A DNA stretch of 64,000 bases from Acidobacteriota bacterium (lineage in GTDB: Bacteria > Acidobacteriota > Holophagae > Holophagales > Holophagaceae). Location: NCBI GenBank assembly GCA_016192145.1, contig JACPUT010000009.1, forward strand, positions 222,692 to 286,691, written 5' to 3'. The notes beneath the pieces were generated by a model. That model was not told the DNA's origin. It searched no databases and saw nothing but the letters and a program-made list of their open reading frames with translations. The position numbers and the translations under genes were made by a program. Below, piece after piece: positions 33,148 through 40,633 of the stretch (the first letter of the stretch is position 1; every line of letters begins with the position of its first letter).

Positions 33148-33767
33148 CAGAACTGCCCCTTGAAGGTCTCGAACTCCGCACGCAGCGCGGCCAACTCCGC
33201 CTTCAAGGCCGCCACCTCCGCCTCCAGTTCAGCGAGTCGCCCGTTGGTGGGGGCCGCGCTCGCGGCGGGCGGCATGGTCGCATCCACGGGCCCGCCCAGC
33301 AACTGCGCCACGCGCGCCTCCCGGGCGCCGGGGGCCTTGGCGAGGCGCACCACCAAGGGCGGCTCCGCTTCCAGGAGGCTCGCCAGCGCCGCGTCGATCT
33401 CCGCGAGGTCCGTGAAGGCGTACATGCGCTTGCTGTTGGTGCGCAGCTCGCCGGGCGTCTGGGGGCCGCGGAGCAGCAACTCCGCGAGAATCGCAGCCTC
33501 CTGCTCCGCCAGGTGCCAGCTTTGCTTGGCCAGGTGGGCGTACTTCATGGCGCGGCCGGGCCAGCGTTCGGCGAGTCCCTGATCCACGAGGGCATCCACG
33601 GCGGCTTCGGCCTCCGCTTCCGTCACGGCCCACACGGGGCTGCGGTTGCTGGCCTGGTTGCAGGCGTTGGTGAGCGCGTTCAGGGAGAGCGGGTACACAT
33701 CCGGCGTGGAGAGTTGCTTCTCCATGAGGCAGCCCAGGACGCGGGCTTCGAGGGGGCTGAGTTCCAT
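33147..33767 (-). CDS. yceH: YceH family protein (DUF480)
   Basis: 206 aa from the ATG at 33765-33767. Two winged-helix domains: LSPLEARVLGCLMEKQLSTP, PLSLNALTNACNQASNRSPV, then LLRGPQTPGELRTNSKRMYAF. The C-terminus is a short coiled coil (LAELEAEVAALKAELAALRA). Widespread and of unknown function. A very long antisense ORF extends upstream through the PLP enzyme gene but has no supporting motifs. Overlaps the NTF2-like gene. Confidence 0.93.
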   Translation of the reverse strand: MELSPLEARVLGCLMEKQLSTPDVYPLSLNALTNACNQASNRSPVWAVTEAEAEAAVDALVDQGLAERWPGRAMKYAHLAKQSWHLAEQEAAILAELLLRGPQTPGELRTNSKRMYAFTDLAEIDAALASLLEAEPPLVVRLAKAPGAREARVAQLLGGPVDATMPPAASAAPTNGRLAELEAEVAALKAELAALRAEFETFKGQF

Positions 33768-33845
33768 GGCGGAATCCGGTTGCGGGGGGGAGGGGATGGA
33801 CCTATGGTTCGAGGGCTCCATGGTGACACGCGCATCGGAGGTTCC

Positions 33846-35177
33846 ATGAACCTGTCCCGCCGTTCCTTCCTGGCCGCTCAAGGGGCCGCCCTGGGGGCCG
33901 CCCTCGTGCCCGGTTCCCTCCTGGCCCTCGTGGAGGCCCGCACACCGGCCCTGCCGCCTGTGGACGACTGGGCCTCGGTACGGGCGCAGTTCCGCCTCTC
34001 GCCCAAATTCATCCATCTGTCGGGGTTCTTCATCGCCTCGCACCCGGAGCCCGTGCGGCGGGCCCTGGAGGCCTTCCGCGGTGCCTTGGACGAGAACCCC
34101 TTCCTCACGGTGGAGCAGGGGATGTTCGAAGACGACGCCCGCAACCTGGAGCGCAGGGTCTGCGAGGAGGCCGCCGGCTACCTGGGTGGGCGACCGGAGG
34201 AGGTGGGCCTCACGGGCAACACCACCATGGGGCTCGCGCTCGTTTACCACGGGCTGCCCTTGAAACCCGGCGACGAGGTCCTCACCACGGTGCATGACCA
34301 CGTGGTCCATCACGAATCCATCCGCCTCGCCGCCCTTCGCAACGGCGCCTCGGTGCGGAAGATCGCCCTCTTCGAAGAGGCCGCCTCCGCCACCGCGGGC
34401 GACATCGTGGGACGCATCCGCACGGCCCTCCGACCCGCGACCCGAGTGCTGGGGCTCACCTGGGTTCACAGCGCCACGGGCATCCGCCTGCCCATTCCCG
34501 AGATCGCGGCCGTGGTGCGGGAAGCCAATGCGAAGCGGCCCCTCGAGGAGCGGATCGCCTTCGTGCTCGACGGTGTGCACGGATTAGGCTGCGCGGATGC
34601 CACCATCGCGGAACTGGGATGCGACTATTTCTGCGCCGGCACCCACAAGTGGATCTTCGCGCCCCGGGGCACGGGGCTCATCTGGGCCCGGCCCGAAGCC
34701 TGGGCCCGGCTCACGCCCCTCCTGCCCACTTTTTCGGAGATGGAATCCTACGACGCCTGGTGCCAAAACCGGTTGCCCAAGGGACCCACCACGGCCGCGC
34801 GGGTCACGCCCGGCGGGTTCCACGCCTTCGAGCATCGGTGGGCCGTGGGGGCCGCCTTCCGCTGGCACCGGTCCCTGGGCCGCGCCCGGGTGGCCGCCCG
34901 CATCCGGGATCTGAACCAGCGCTGCAAGGCGGGCCTCGCGGCCATCCCCAAGGTGAAGCTGCATACCCCCATGGATCCCGAGCTCTCGGCGGGCATCAAC
35001 GCCTTCGAGGTGGCCGGCCAGGCTCCGGAGGCCGTGGTGAAGGCGCTCCTCGCCAAGGGCATCATCGCCAGCACGAGCCCCTACGCCGTGAGCTATGCCC
35101 GGCTATCGGCCGGGCTCATGAATTCGGAGGCGGAGGTGGATCGGGCCGTGGCGGAGGTGCGACGCATCGCCACCTGA
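33846..35177 (+). CDS. Tat-exported class V aminotransferase-fold PLP enzyme
   Basis: 443 aa from the ATG at 33846 (SD GGAGG). The N-terminus MNLSRRSFLAAQGAALGAAL is a twin-arginine signal (SRRSFLAA). The body is fold-type I: GNTTMGLALVYHGLPLKPGD, VHDHVVHHESIRLAAL, VLDGVHGLGCADATI and the PLP lysine in FCAGTHKWIFAPRGTGLIW. It resembles isopenicillin-N-epimerase-like enzymes. Tat export fits because PLP must be loaded in the cytoplasm before secretion. The periplasmic substrate is unknown. Divergent from yceH, 78 bp apart. Confidence 0.88.
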   Translation: MNLSRRSFLAAQGAALGAALVPGSLLALVEARTPALPPVDDWASVRAQFRLSPKFIHLSGFFIASHPEPVRRALEAFRGALDENPFLTVEQGMFEDDARNLERRVCEEAAGYLGGRPEEVGLTGNTTMGLALVYHGLPLKPGDEVLTTVHDHVVHHESIRLAALRNGASVRKIALFEEAASATAGDIVGRIRTALRPATRVLGLTWVHSATGIRLPIPEIAAVVREANAKRPLEERIAFVLDGVHGLGCADATIAELGCDYFCAGTHKWIFAPRGTGLIWARPEAWARLTPLLPTFSEMESYDAWCQNRLPKGPTTAARVTPGGFHAFEHRWAVGAAFRWHRSLGRARVAARIRDLNQRCKAGLAAIPKVKLHTPMDPELSAGINAFEVAGQAPEAVVKALLAKGIIASTSPYAVSYARLSAGLMNSEAEVDRAVAEVRRIAT

Positions 35178-35293
35178 GCGCCCGCGGAAGACCTGGGCTG
35201 GTTCGTGGGACGGGGCGGGTCTATGGAGCCTTTTGTTCGAAGGCGGGAGATCCGATGATTACCCATCCCCACTGGCCTTCCCTGGAGTGATCC

Positions 35294-35938
35294 GTGCCCT
35301 CGTGCCTCGCCCTTCTCGTGCCCAGCGCCCTGCTGGCCTCCCCCCAGCAGCCGCCCCACCGGGTTCCGGGCCCGGTGCAGGAACTGAAGTCCCCGGACAA
35401 CGGGGAGCGGATCTCGGTCTCCGTGGTGGACCAAGCGGTCGCCCTTGAGGTGTTCAATGAGCTGGCCGCGCAGGCGGACATTCCCTACCCCGCCCCGGAT
35501 GGCAGTTATGCCCGGGCCCATAAGATGGTCCGCATCCTGGATGACAGGAACATCTGTGCCGCCAAGGCCTGGATCGTCGGGTCCCTTTACGTCGATTCAA
35601 CCCGCTTCGGGGAAATGGGATTCGCCTACCATGTGGCCCCCCTCATCTGGGTGAAGGCGGGCAAGGCGGTCCTCCTCGAGGTCCTGGACCCCTCCCTCTT
35701 CGACAAGCCCGTGCCCTACGAGACCTGGAAGGCGAAATTGCTGGCGAAGCCCAAGGCCACGTTGAAGGAGGCCTTCTTCACGGCCCGCTTCGTGTACGTG
35801 CCCGAGGAGCGGGCGACCACCGGCGACGATTACGCCGAGGAGTCGCTGAGGGACATGAACCAGACCAACCGAACCCTGTCGAGGCAGCTGTTCATGTTCG
35901 ATAGGCTCAAGCGCATGAAAAAGGAAGAAAACCCCTAG
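35294..35938 (+). CDS. secreted protein-glutaminase-like protein, Cys to Ser
   Basis: 214 aa from the GTG at 35294 with GGAG 7 nt upstream. Short signal peptide (CLALLVPSALLA). The mature domain has DIPYPAPDGSYARAHKMVRI, FAYHVAPLIWVKAGKAVLLE and VLDPSLFDKPVPYETW. This is the layout of the protein-glutaminase fold, whose triad is Cys (in a DGCxARAH-type motif), His (YHVAP) and Asp (LDPS). Here the expected Cys is Ser. His and Asp are intact. Either an altered enzyme or a non-catalytic relative. The fold is recognised by motif only. Confidence 0.62.
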   Translation: MPSCLALLVPSALLASPQQPPHRVPGPVQELKSPDNGERISVSVVDQAVALEVFNELAAQADIPYPAPDGSYARAHKMVRILDDRNICAAKAWIVGSLYVDSTRFGEMGFAYHVAPLIWVKAGKAVLLEVLDPSLFDKPVPYETWKAKLLAKPKATLKEAFFTARFVYVPEERATTGDDYAEESLRDMNQTNRTLSRQLFMFDRLKRMKKEENP

Positions 35939-35959
35939 CGCCCTCCGGGCGGGGTGGCC

Positions 35960-36751
35960 CTACTTCCCCACCAACCCCACCATGGGGCTGCTGGCGCTGG
36001 CCGTGAGGCGCTTGGCCATGCGGCCGCTTTCATAGGCGAGGCGCCCGGCGCGGACGGCGAGGTCCATGGCCTCGGCCATCTTCGTGGGTTCGCCCGCTTC
36101 GGCCACGGCGGTGTTGAGGAGCACGCCATCGGCGCCCAGCTCCATGGCCACGGCGGCGTCGCTGGCGGTGCCCACGCCGGCATCCACGATCATGGGCAGG
36201 TGGTAGGGAGCGAGCACCTCGCGGATGAGGGGCAGCACGTGGGGATTCTGCACGCCCAGGCCCGAGCCGATGGCGCTGCCCAGGGGCATCACGGCGGCGC
36301 AGCCGGCATCCGCCAGCTTCTTCGTGAGGATGGGATCGGCGTTGACGTAGGGGAGGACGATGAAGCCCTCCTTCACGAGGATCTTCGCGGCCTCCAGCGT
36401 CTCCTCGTTATCGGGATAGAGGTTGCCGGGATCACCGATGACCTCGAGCTTGATCCAGGGGGTGTCCAGGGCCTCGCGGGCCAGGCGCGACACGCGCAGG
36501 GCTTCCTCGCGGGTGTAGCAGCCCGCCGTGTTGGGCAGGAGGGCGACCTCCTTGGGGATCCAGTTGAGGATGTTGTCCTCGCCCTTCGCGTTCAAGTCGA
36601 AGCGCCGCACGGCGAGCGTCACCATGTCCACGCGGGCGGCGCGGTAGCAGGCCTGCATGGTGGCGAAGTCCTTGTATTTGCCCGTGCCGAGGATCAGGCG
36701 GTTGGTGAAGGTTCTTCCGGCGACGACCAGCGCGGGGGAGGGGGCGGACAT
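35960..36751 (-). CDS. thiG: thiazole synthase
   Basis: 263 aa from the ATG at 36749-36751 ([19 protein letters not shown]). ThiG makes the thiamine thiazole phosphate from DXP, ThiS-thiocarboxylate and dehydroglycine. Signatures: [73 protein letters not shown] and [19 protein letters not shown] cut short. The Schiff-base lysine is in IKLEVIGD. No thiS, thiF or thiH is adjacent and no TPP riboswitch is visible upstream, so its partners lie elsewhere. Confidence 0.96.
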   Translation of the reverse strand: MSAPSPALVVAGRTFTNRLILGTGKYKDFATMQACYRAARVDMVTLAVRRFDLNAKGEDNILNWIPKEVALLPNTAGCYTREEALRVSRLAREALDTPWIKLEVIGDPGNLYPDNEETLEAAKILVKEGFIVLPYVNADPILTKKLADAGCAAVMPLGSAIGSGLGVQNPHVLPLIREVLAPYHLPMIVDAGVGTASDAAVAMELGADGVLLNTAVAEAGEPTKMAEAMDLAVRAGRLAYESGRMAKRLTASASSPMVGLVGK

Positions 36752-36788
36752 GGGGAACTCCTGGCCCACCAGTTTAGGGGCCCTTACT

Positions 36789-36815
36789 GGGCAGCCAGGG
36801 ATTTTCTGGCTGCCC
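36789..36815 (-). terminator. hairpin after the rhombosortase gene
   Basis: GGGCAGCCAG (36789-36798) and CTGGCTGCCC (36806-36815), perfect 10-bp stem, 7-nt loop, 12 bp past the rhombosortase stop. No T-run follows on the minus strand, so the terminator call is moderate. It separates this operon from thiG. Confidence 0.6.
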
Positions 36816-36827
36816 GGTTAGAGTCCC

Positions 36828-37325
36828 TTATGCCGCCGATTCCGGGGGGGCAACGCCTGGGTCGGAGGCGCGGCTTAATCCCCAGCCCAGCCCCAAGGCG
36901 GCTCCGGTGACGTGGGCCATGGGCAGGCCCTCCCATGCGGCGTCGGGGCTCAGCGGGTGGATGCCGCCCGCCACCTCGAGCATCGATTTGAGCAGGGCGC
37001 CCAAGCCGAAGACCAGGGCTTCGGGCCACCTCCCGGCGCGGGCCAGGGGGAAGGCCGCGGCGACCCACAGCAGGCAAGCCAGGCCCGATGCGCCGCGGTA
37101 GGGGCGTCCCGCGAGGAAGGGGAGCAGCAGGAGGCTGCCGAGGGGCAGCATCCAGGGCAGGGTGCGCAGGAGCTGGCGGCGGATCGCCGAGGGCAGGAAG
37201 GCCAGGGGGAGCAGGCAGGCCCCGAGGTTCACGGCGGCGTGTCCGAGGCTCCAATGGGCGAGATGACCGGTCCACAAGCGCCAGGGTTCCCGGAGGGCCG
37301 AGGTGGTCAGTTCGAAGGGATTCAC
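36828..37325 (-). CDS. rrtA: rhombosortase (rhomboid-type intramembrane serine protease)
   Basis: 165 aa from the GTG at 37323-37325, overlapping the rhombotail-protein stop (GTGA). Five to six membrane segments. Rhombosortase motifs: WTGHLAHWSLGHAAVNL (HxxxN), GRPYRGASGLACLLW (GxSG with catalytic Ser) and PMAHVTGAALGLGWGL (catalytic His). Rhombosortases cut proteins with GlyGly-CTERM-type tails as these leave the inner membrane. The gene next door encodes such a candidate target, so the pair is probably dedicated. Confidence 0.88.
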   Translation of the reverse strand: MNPFELTTSALREPWRLWTGHLAHWSLGHAAVNLGACLLPLAFLPSAIRRQLLRTLPWMLPLGSLLLLPFLAGRPYRGASGLACLLWVAAAFPLARAGRWPEALVFGLGALLKSMLEVAGGIHPLSPDAAWEGLPMAHVTGAALGLGWGLSRASDPGVAPPESAA

Positions 37326-38176
37326 CGGCGCCGCCGACGGAGCGCCGCCAGAGCCAGGGCCGCGCCGCCCACCTCCATCCAGCCGTAGGCGCCGCCCCAA
37401 CCCTTGCCCCCCGTCTGCCGGAGGCTCTGGCCCTGGCGATCCACCATGTCCACGTCGGTACGCCGACCCTCGGCCACCTCCGCCTTGAAGGCGCCCACTT
37501 CGGCATCGAGATTCTTCGCGAGGTCCTGCATGGCCAGCTTCAAGCTCTCGCCGGCGTCCCGGCGCAGCAGCTCCTCCTGGGCGATGGCGGTGGTGCTGCC
37601 CTTGATCGTGTTCTGGCCCGGCGCCCGCATGAGGAAGGTGCGCGTGGGCACGTGGAACACGGCAGCATCGATGAGCGTGGAGGTGCTGTTCTTCTCGGCG
37701 GGGAGCACGAAGGCGCCGACGATGGTGAGGTAGGCGAAGCTGTACCACTTGGGATCGGTGTGTTGGATCTGATCCACGCTCACGAGGGCGACGACGTCCA
37801 CGCCGAACATGCGGCATACCTGATCCAGATTGTCGAAGCCGCCATCGGCCCGGAGGTAGGCGGTGGGGATGGGCTTGATCTCACCGACCCAGGGCTTGTC
37901 CTTGAAGGAGGCGCGGAGCATCTCCACGAGGGGCTTCTCCTGGAGGCCGGGCACCGGATGATCGTCGCGCCAGCCGCCACCGCCGGGCACGAAGGCCACA
38001 CCCAACTTCAAGGGAACCTGCAGGCGGGCGCCCTGGGGATTGGGCTGGGGCGCGGCCTGGGCCTTGGGATAGAGGTAGGCCATGAGGCTGCTGCGTCGGG
38101 TCTGGGTGGTGGGGTGGATGCATCCGCTGGCGAGGAGTAGGAGGGCGAGGGGAAGTGCGAAGGCGCGAGGGGACAT
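37322..38176 (-). CDS. rhombotail-type lipoprotein, candidate rhombosortase substrate
   Basis: 284 aa. Lipoprotein signal MSPRAFALPLALLLLASGC (lipobox ASGC). The body includes LGVAFVPGGGGWRDDHPV, YLRADGGFDNLDQVCRMFGV, VALVSVDQIQHTDPKWYS and TIVGAFVLPAEKNSTSTLID cut short. The last ~25 residues are a Gly-Gly motif (GGKGWGGAYGW), a hydrophobic stretch and RRRRR. This is the tripartite tail sorted by rhombosortase. A protein with both a lipid anchor and this tail fits the rhombotail lipoprotein family. Function unknown; membrane-linked envelope role inferred. Confidence 0.82.
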   Translation of the reverse strand: MSPRAFALPLALLLLASGCIHPTTQTRRSSLMAYLYPKAQAAPQPNPQGARLQVPLKLGVAFVPGGGGWRDDHPVPGLQEKPLVEMLRASFKDKPWVGEIKPIPTAYLRADGGFDNLDQVCRMFGVDVVALVSVDQIQHTDPKWYSFAYLTIVGAFVLPAEKNSTSTLIDAAVFHVPTRTFLMRAPGQNTIKGSTTAIAQEELLRRDAGESLKLAMQDLAKNLDAEVGAFKAEVAEGRRTDVDMVDRQGQSLRQTGGKGWGGAYGWMEVGGAALALAALRRRRR

Positions 38177-38191
38177 GGAAGCTCCTTGGGT

Positions 38192-38320
38192 TCAGTGGCC
38201 GAGGCCGAGGGAGGCGCTGCAAAACTGGCGGAAGAAGCTGCGGCCGAACCAGGTGCAGGCCCAGGTGCCGATGGCGAAAAGGGCCGTGCCGAGGAGGAGG
38301 GAGGGGCGGAGTCGTCGCAT
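38192..38320 (-). CDS. 42-residue membrane microprotein
   Basis: Small gene with ATG at 38318-38320 and TGA at 38192-38194. The product begins MRRLRPSLLLGTALFAIGTW and continues ACTWFGRSFFRQF; one hydrophobic helix of ~18 residues is flanked by basic N- and C-terminal ends. It lies between the lipid desaturase (7 bp upstream) and the rhombotail lipoprotein (15 bp downstream) on the same strand, filling the gap exactly. No family recognised. Its reality rests on spacing and the clean helix-plus-basic-ends pattern. Confidence 0.5.
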   Translation of the reverse strand: MRRLRPSLLLGTALFAIGTWACTWFGRSFFRQFCSASLGLGH

Positions 38321-38327
38321 GGGAGCC

Positions 38328-38942
38328 TCAGGCGGCCTGGGGCAGGGGCTCGACGCGGCGGGCCACGCCGGTGAGCCGGAAGATGAGGGCTTCGAGCCGG
38401 GTCCATAGGCCCAGGCGCTCGAGCAGGGGATTCAGATGGCTGGTGAGCGCGCAGTAGTTGCTGGCCCGGGGGTAGCGGTGGTGGGCGGCATGGGCGGCGC
38501 GGCTTTGGATCAGGCCCAGGGATTGGAGGCGCGTGACGAGGCGGCCGTTTTCGAGGGCGTTCTGGTGGGCCCAGCGGTGGATCAGGTTGGTGAAGCTGAG
38601 GAGGCCCACGGTGAGGATCCAGGTCCAGGTGAGATGGCCGGAGAGCCCCACCGCGAGGAGCACGAGGCCGCCCAGGAGCAGGGGCAGGTCGACGTTGCGC
38701 AGCCAGGATTGGCGGGTCATGGCCCGGGGGTCGCGGTGATGGAGGAGGTTGGGGGCGATGACGAGGGGGCCCAGCACGGGCCAGTGGGCTTCGCCGTAGG
38801 CGTCCTCCGCCCAGTGCACGAGGCCCGAGAGGAAGTCGGCCAGGAAGAGGCAGCCCGTGGCTTGGAGGAAGATCCAGCCGGCCTGGCGGGCGGCGCTGAG
38901 GGTGGGGTGGGATTCTTGGGCGAGTTGAAGGGCGGCGCTCAT
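38328..38942 (-). CDS. CarF/TMEM189-type plasmanylethanolamine desaturase-like protein
   Basis: 204 aa from the ATG at 38940-38942. Several membrane segments and a set of conserved His motifs: LSGLVHWAEDAYGEAHWP, PNLLHHRDPRAM, LIHRWAHQNAL and RAAHAAHHRYPRASNYC. This is the pattern of CarF/TMEM189 (Kua), the O2-dependent desaturase that introduces the vinyl-ether bond of plasmalogens. That it acts here on ether lipids is inferred from family. It heads the rhombotail/rhombosortase operon and is divergent from a TetR gene. Confidence 0.85.
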   Translation of the reverse strand: MSAALQLAQESHPTLSAARQAGWIFLQATGCLFLADFLSGLVHWAEDAYGEAHWPVLGPLVIAPNLLHHRDPRAMTRQSWLRNVDLPLLLGGLVLLAVGLSGHLTWTWILTVGLLSFTNLIHRWAHQNALENGRLVTRLQSLGLIQSRAAHAAHHRYPRASNYCALTSHLNPLLERLGLWTRLEALIFRLTGVARRVEPLPQAA

Positions 38943-38956
38943 GGGCTCTCCGTGCA

Positions 38957-38994
38957 GTACGCATCCGTATGGAATAACGTACGCAAACGTATGG
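38957..38994. promoter_or_regulatory. tandem palindromic operators of the TetR regulator
   Basis: GTACGCATCCGTATGG (38957-38972) and GTACGCAAACGTATGG (38979-38994) are near-identical, 22 bp apart start to start (about two helical turns). Each is an inverted repeat TACG-N4-CGTA. They lie 15-52 bp upstream of the desaturase start and about 110 bp before the TetR start. These are the expected binding sites of the TetR repressor. Confidence 0.75.
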
Positions 38995-39102
38995 TAACCA
39001 TTCGCCACCGCACGTCAACCCACCCGGGGGCGCTTACCTGAGGTAATCTGGGACCAAGGGATGCGGGCGCCCCATGGTCGCTCTCCCGTCTTTGGAATCG
39101 AG

Positions 39103-39744
39103 ATGCCCCCTAAAGCCCCGGCGAAAGCAGCCCGTACGCCCCGTCGCGCCAAGGGCGCGGCCAAGGTTGCGCCACGGGGCCCGCTTTCCGCGCAGGATTG
39201 GATCCGCGCGGCGCTCAACCTCATCATCCGGGAGGGGGTGCAGGCCGTGGCCGTGGAGCCCTTGGCCCGGGAAATCGGTGTCACGAAAGGCTCCTTTTAC
39301 TGGCACTTCCAGAACCGCGATCACCTCGTTGCGGAGGCGCTCAAGGCGTGGGCCGAGGATCAGGGCCGCGACGTGGTGGCCCGCTGGGGTGGCGTGCAGG
39401 ATGCGGAGCGCCGCCTGCGTGTGCTCCTCTTCGCGGCCTTTGAAGACCAGGAGAACGGCCTGCTCTTCGCGGCCCTCTCCGCCAGCAGTGAGGATCCCCG
39501 CGTGCAGCCCTGGCTGCGCCGCGTCTCGGAGCAGCGCCTCGCCCTGGGCGTGGAGAGTTTCAAGGCGCTGGGCCTTCCGGACATGGAAGCGAAGCAGAAG
39601 GCGCTGCTGGCCTACGCGGCCTATGCGGGCTACTTCCAGCTGCTCCGGGCCACGCCCGCGGCGGTGGCCAGCGCCTCGGACCTCAGCGGCTATGTCCACC
39701 ACCTCGTGGACGGCCTCGTTCCCCCCAAGAAGGCAAAAAAATGA
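39103..39744 (+). CDS. TetR-family transcriptional regulator
   Basis: 213 aa from the ATG at 39103. A Lys/Ala/Arg-rich leader (~25 residues) is followed by the TetR helix-turn-helix (ALNLIIREGVQAVAVEPLAR, EIGVTKGSFYWHFQNRDHLV) and a helical ligand/dimerisation domain. The two palindromes between it and the desaturase gene suggest it controls the divergent desaturase-rhombotail-rhombosortase operon and possibly itself. No ligand can be inferred; a lipid-related effector would fit the context. Confidence 0.93.
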   Translation: MPPKAPAKAARTPRRAKGAAKVAPRGPLSAQDWIRAALNLIIREGVQAVAVEPLAREIGVTKGSFYWHFQNRDHLVAEALKAWAEDQGRDVVARWGGVQDAERRLRVLLFAAFEDQENGLLFAALSASSEDPRVQPWLRRVSEQRLALGVESFKALGLPDMEAKQKALLAYAAYAGYFQLLRATPAAVASASDLSGYVHHLVDGLVPPKKAKK

Positions 39745-39798
39745 GGCCGGAGCATGAGCGGAGGGCCACCGGTGAATGTTATTCGACGGCCCGTAGGG

Positions 39799-39821
39799 TG
39801 GCCGTCCAGGAAGGACGGCCA
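39799..39821 (+). promoter_or_regulatory. hairpin abutting the AlkD-like gene start
   Basis: TGGCCGTCC (39799-39807) pairs with GGACGGCCA (39813-39821), whose last base is the A of the ATG. The loop AGGAA contains part of the SD. A 9-bp stem that could modulate initiation. Confidence 0.65.
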
Positions 39822-40591
39822 TGAAGAAGGACAAACTCACCCCGGCCCGCCTCAAGGCCCTCGCCAAGGGCGAGGTGGAGAGCGCGAATCTGCAGGAGTG
39901 GACGGCCCTGGATATGGGCGCGCTGCTCGTCAACGTGCTGCGCGAGGAGGGGGTCAAGGCGCCGGACGCCGCGTGGCTGGAGCTGGTGCGCGCCCTTCCG
40001 CTCACCCGCCGCGTCGAGGCCATCGCCCTCCATCTGCTCGACCGGCATAGGGAGCTCTTCGAGGGGCTGGCGGAGCATCCGTCGGACACCGTGCGCATCT
40101 GGGCCGCCATGATGGTGGGCCTGGGCTCCAAGCGCCCGCTGGAGAAGCGATTGGCCCAGCTCCGCCCCTTCGCCGCCGATCCCCATTCCGGCGTGCGGGA
40201 ATACGCCTGGATGGCCTTCCGCCCCCACCTCGCGGCGCAGTTGTCGGAGGGGCTCGTGCTGCTGGAGGGGGAGGCCCGCTCCGGGGACGAGAACGTGCGG
40301 CGCTTCGCCTCCGAGGTGAGCCGCCCGCGTGGTGTGTGGTGCACCCACATCCAGGCCCTCAAGCAGCAGCCCGAGCTGGCCCGTCCCATCCTGGACGCCC
40401 TTCGCGCCGATGCCAGCCGCTACGTGCAGACCTCCGTGGGCAACTGGATCAACGACGCGAGCAAGGATCAACCCAAGTGGGCCCTGGAGCTCGCCGCCGC
40501 CTGGGAGGTGGAGCCCCACCTCCACACCCAGTGGATCCTCAACCACGGCCTGCGCACCCTGCGGAAGCGCCAGGCCTGGGGTGTGTCCTAG
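39821..40591 (+). CDS. HEAT-like DNA alkylation repair protein (AlkD/AlkC family)
   Basis: 256 aa. Helical HEAT-like repeats ending in the block ENVRRFASEVSRPRGVWCTH and TSVGNWINDASKDQPKWALE with NHGLRTLRKRQ at the C-terminus. These are the typical alkylpurine glycosylase family motifs (VRRxASE...RP, WxxDxSKxxP, W(I)xxxxLRTLxK). Such proteins excise N3- or N7-alkylpurines from DNA. No other DNA-repair gene is adjacent. A start hairpin may restrain its expression. Confidence 0.86.
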   Translation: MKKDKLTPARLKALAKGEVESANLQEWTALDMGALLVNVLREEGVKAPDAAWLELVRALPLTRRVEAIALHLLDRHRELFEGLAEHPSDTVRIWAAMMVGLGSKRPLEKRLAQLRPFAADPHSGVREYAWMAFRPHLAAQLSEGLVLLEGEARSGDENVRRFASEVSRPRGVWCTHIQALKQQPELARPILDALRADASRYVQTSVGNWINDASKDQPKWALELAAAWEVEPHLHTQWILNHGLRTLRKRQAWGVS

Positions 40592-40633
40592 GCCCCGACC
40601 TGTTAGCGTGACTCGTCGTGCTGGAGGTCTGCG

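Noticed and set aside
33767..34580. Long minus-strand ORF extending yceH across the Tat PLP enzyme
   Set aside because: The plus-strand gene has a full Tat signal and PLP motifs; the antisense frame has none. YceH starts at the ATG at 33765-33767.
36752..36827. TPP riboswitch before thiG
   Set aside because: The gap holds only the hairpin of the upstream operon and 40 further bases; there is no room and no THI-box core.
37648..37663. CACGTGGAACA inside the rhombotail gene as a parS site
   Set aside because: Only 11 of 16 bases match the palindrome and it lies in coding sequence; chance match.
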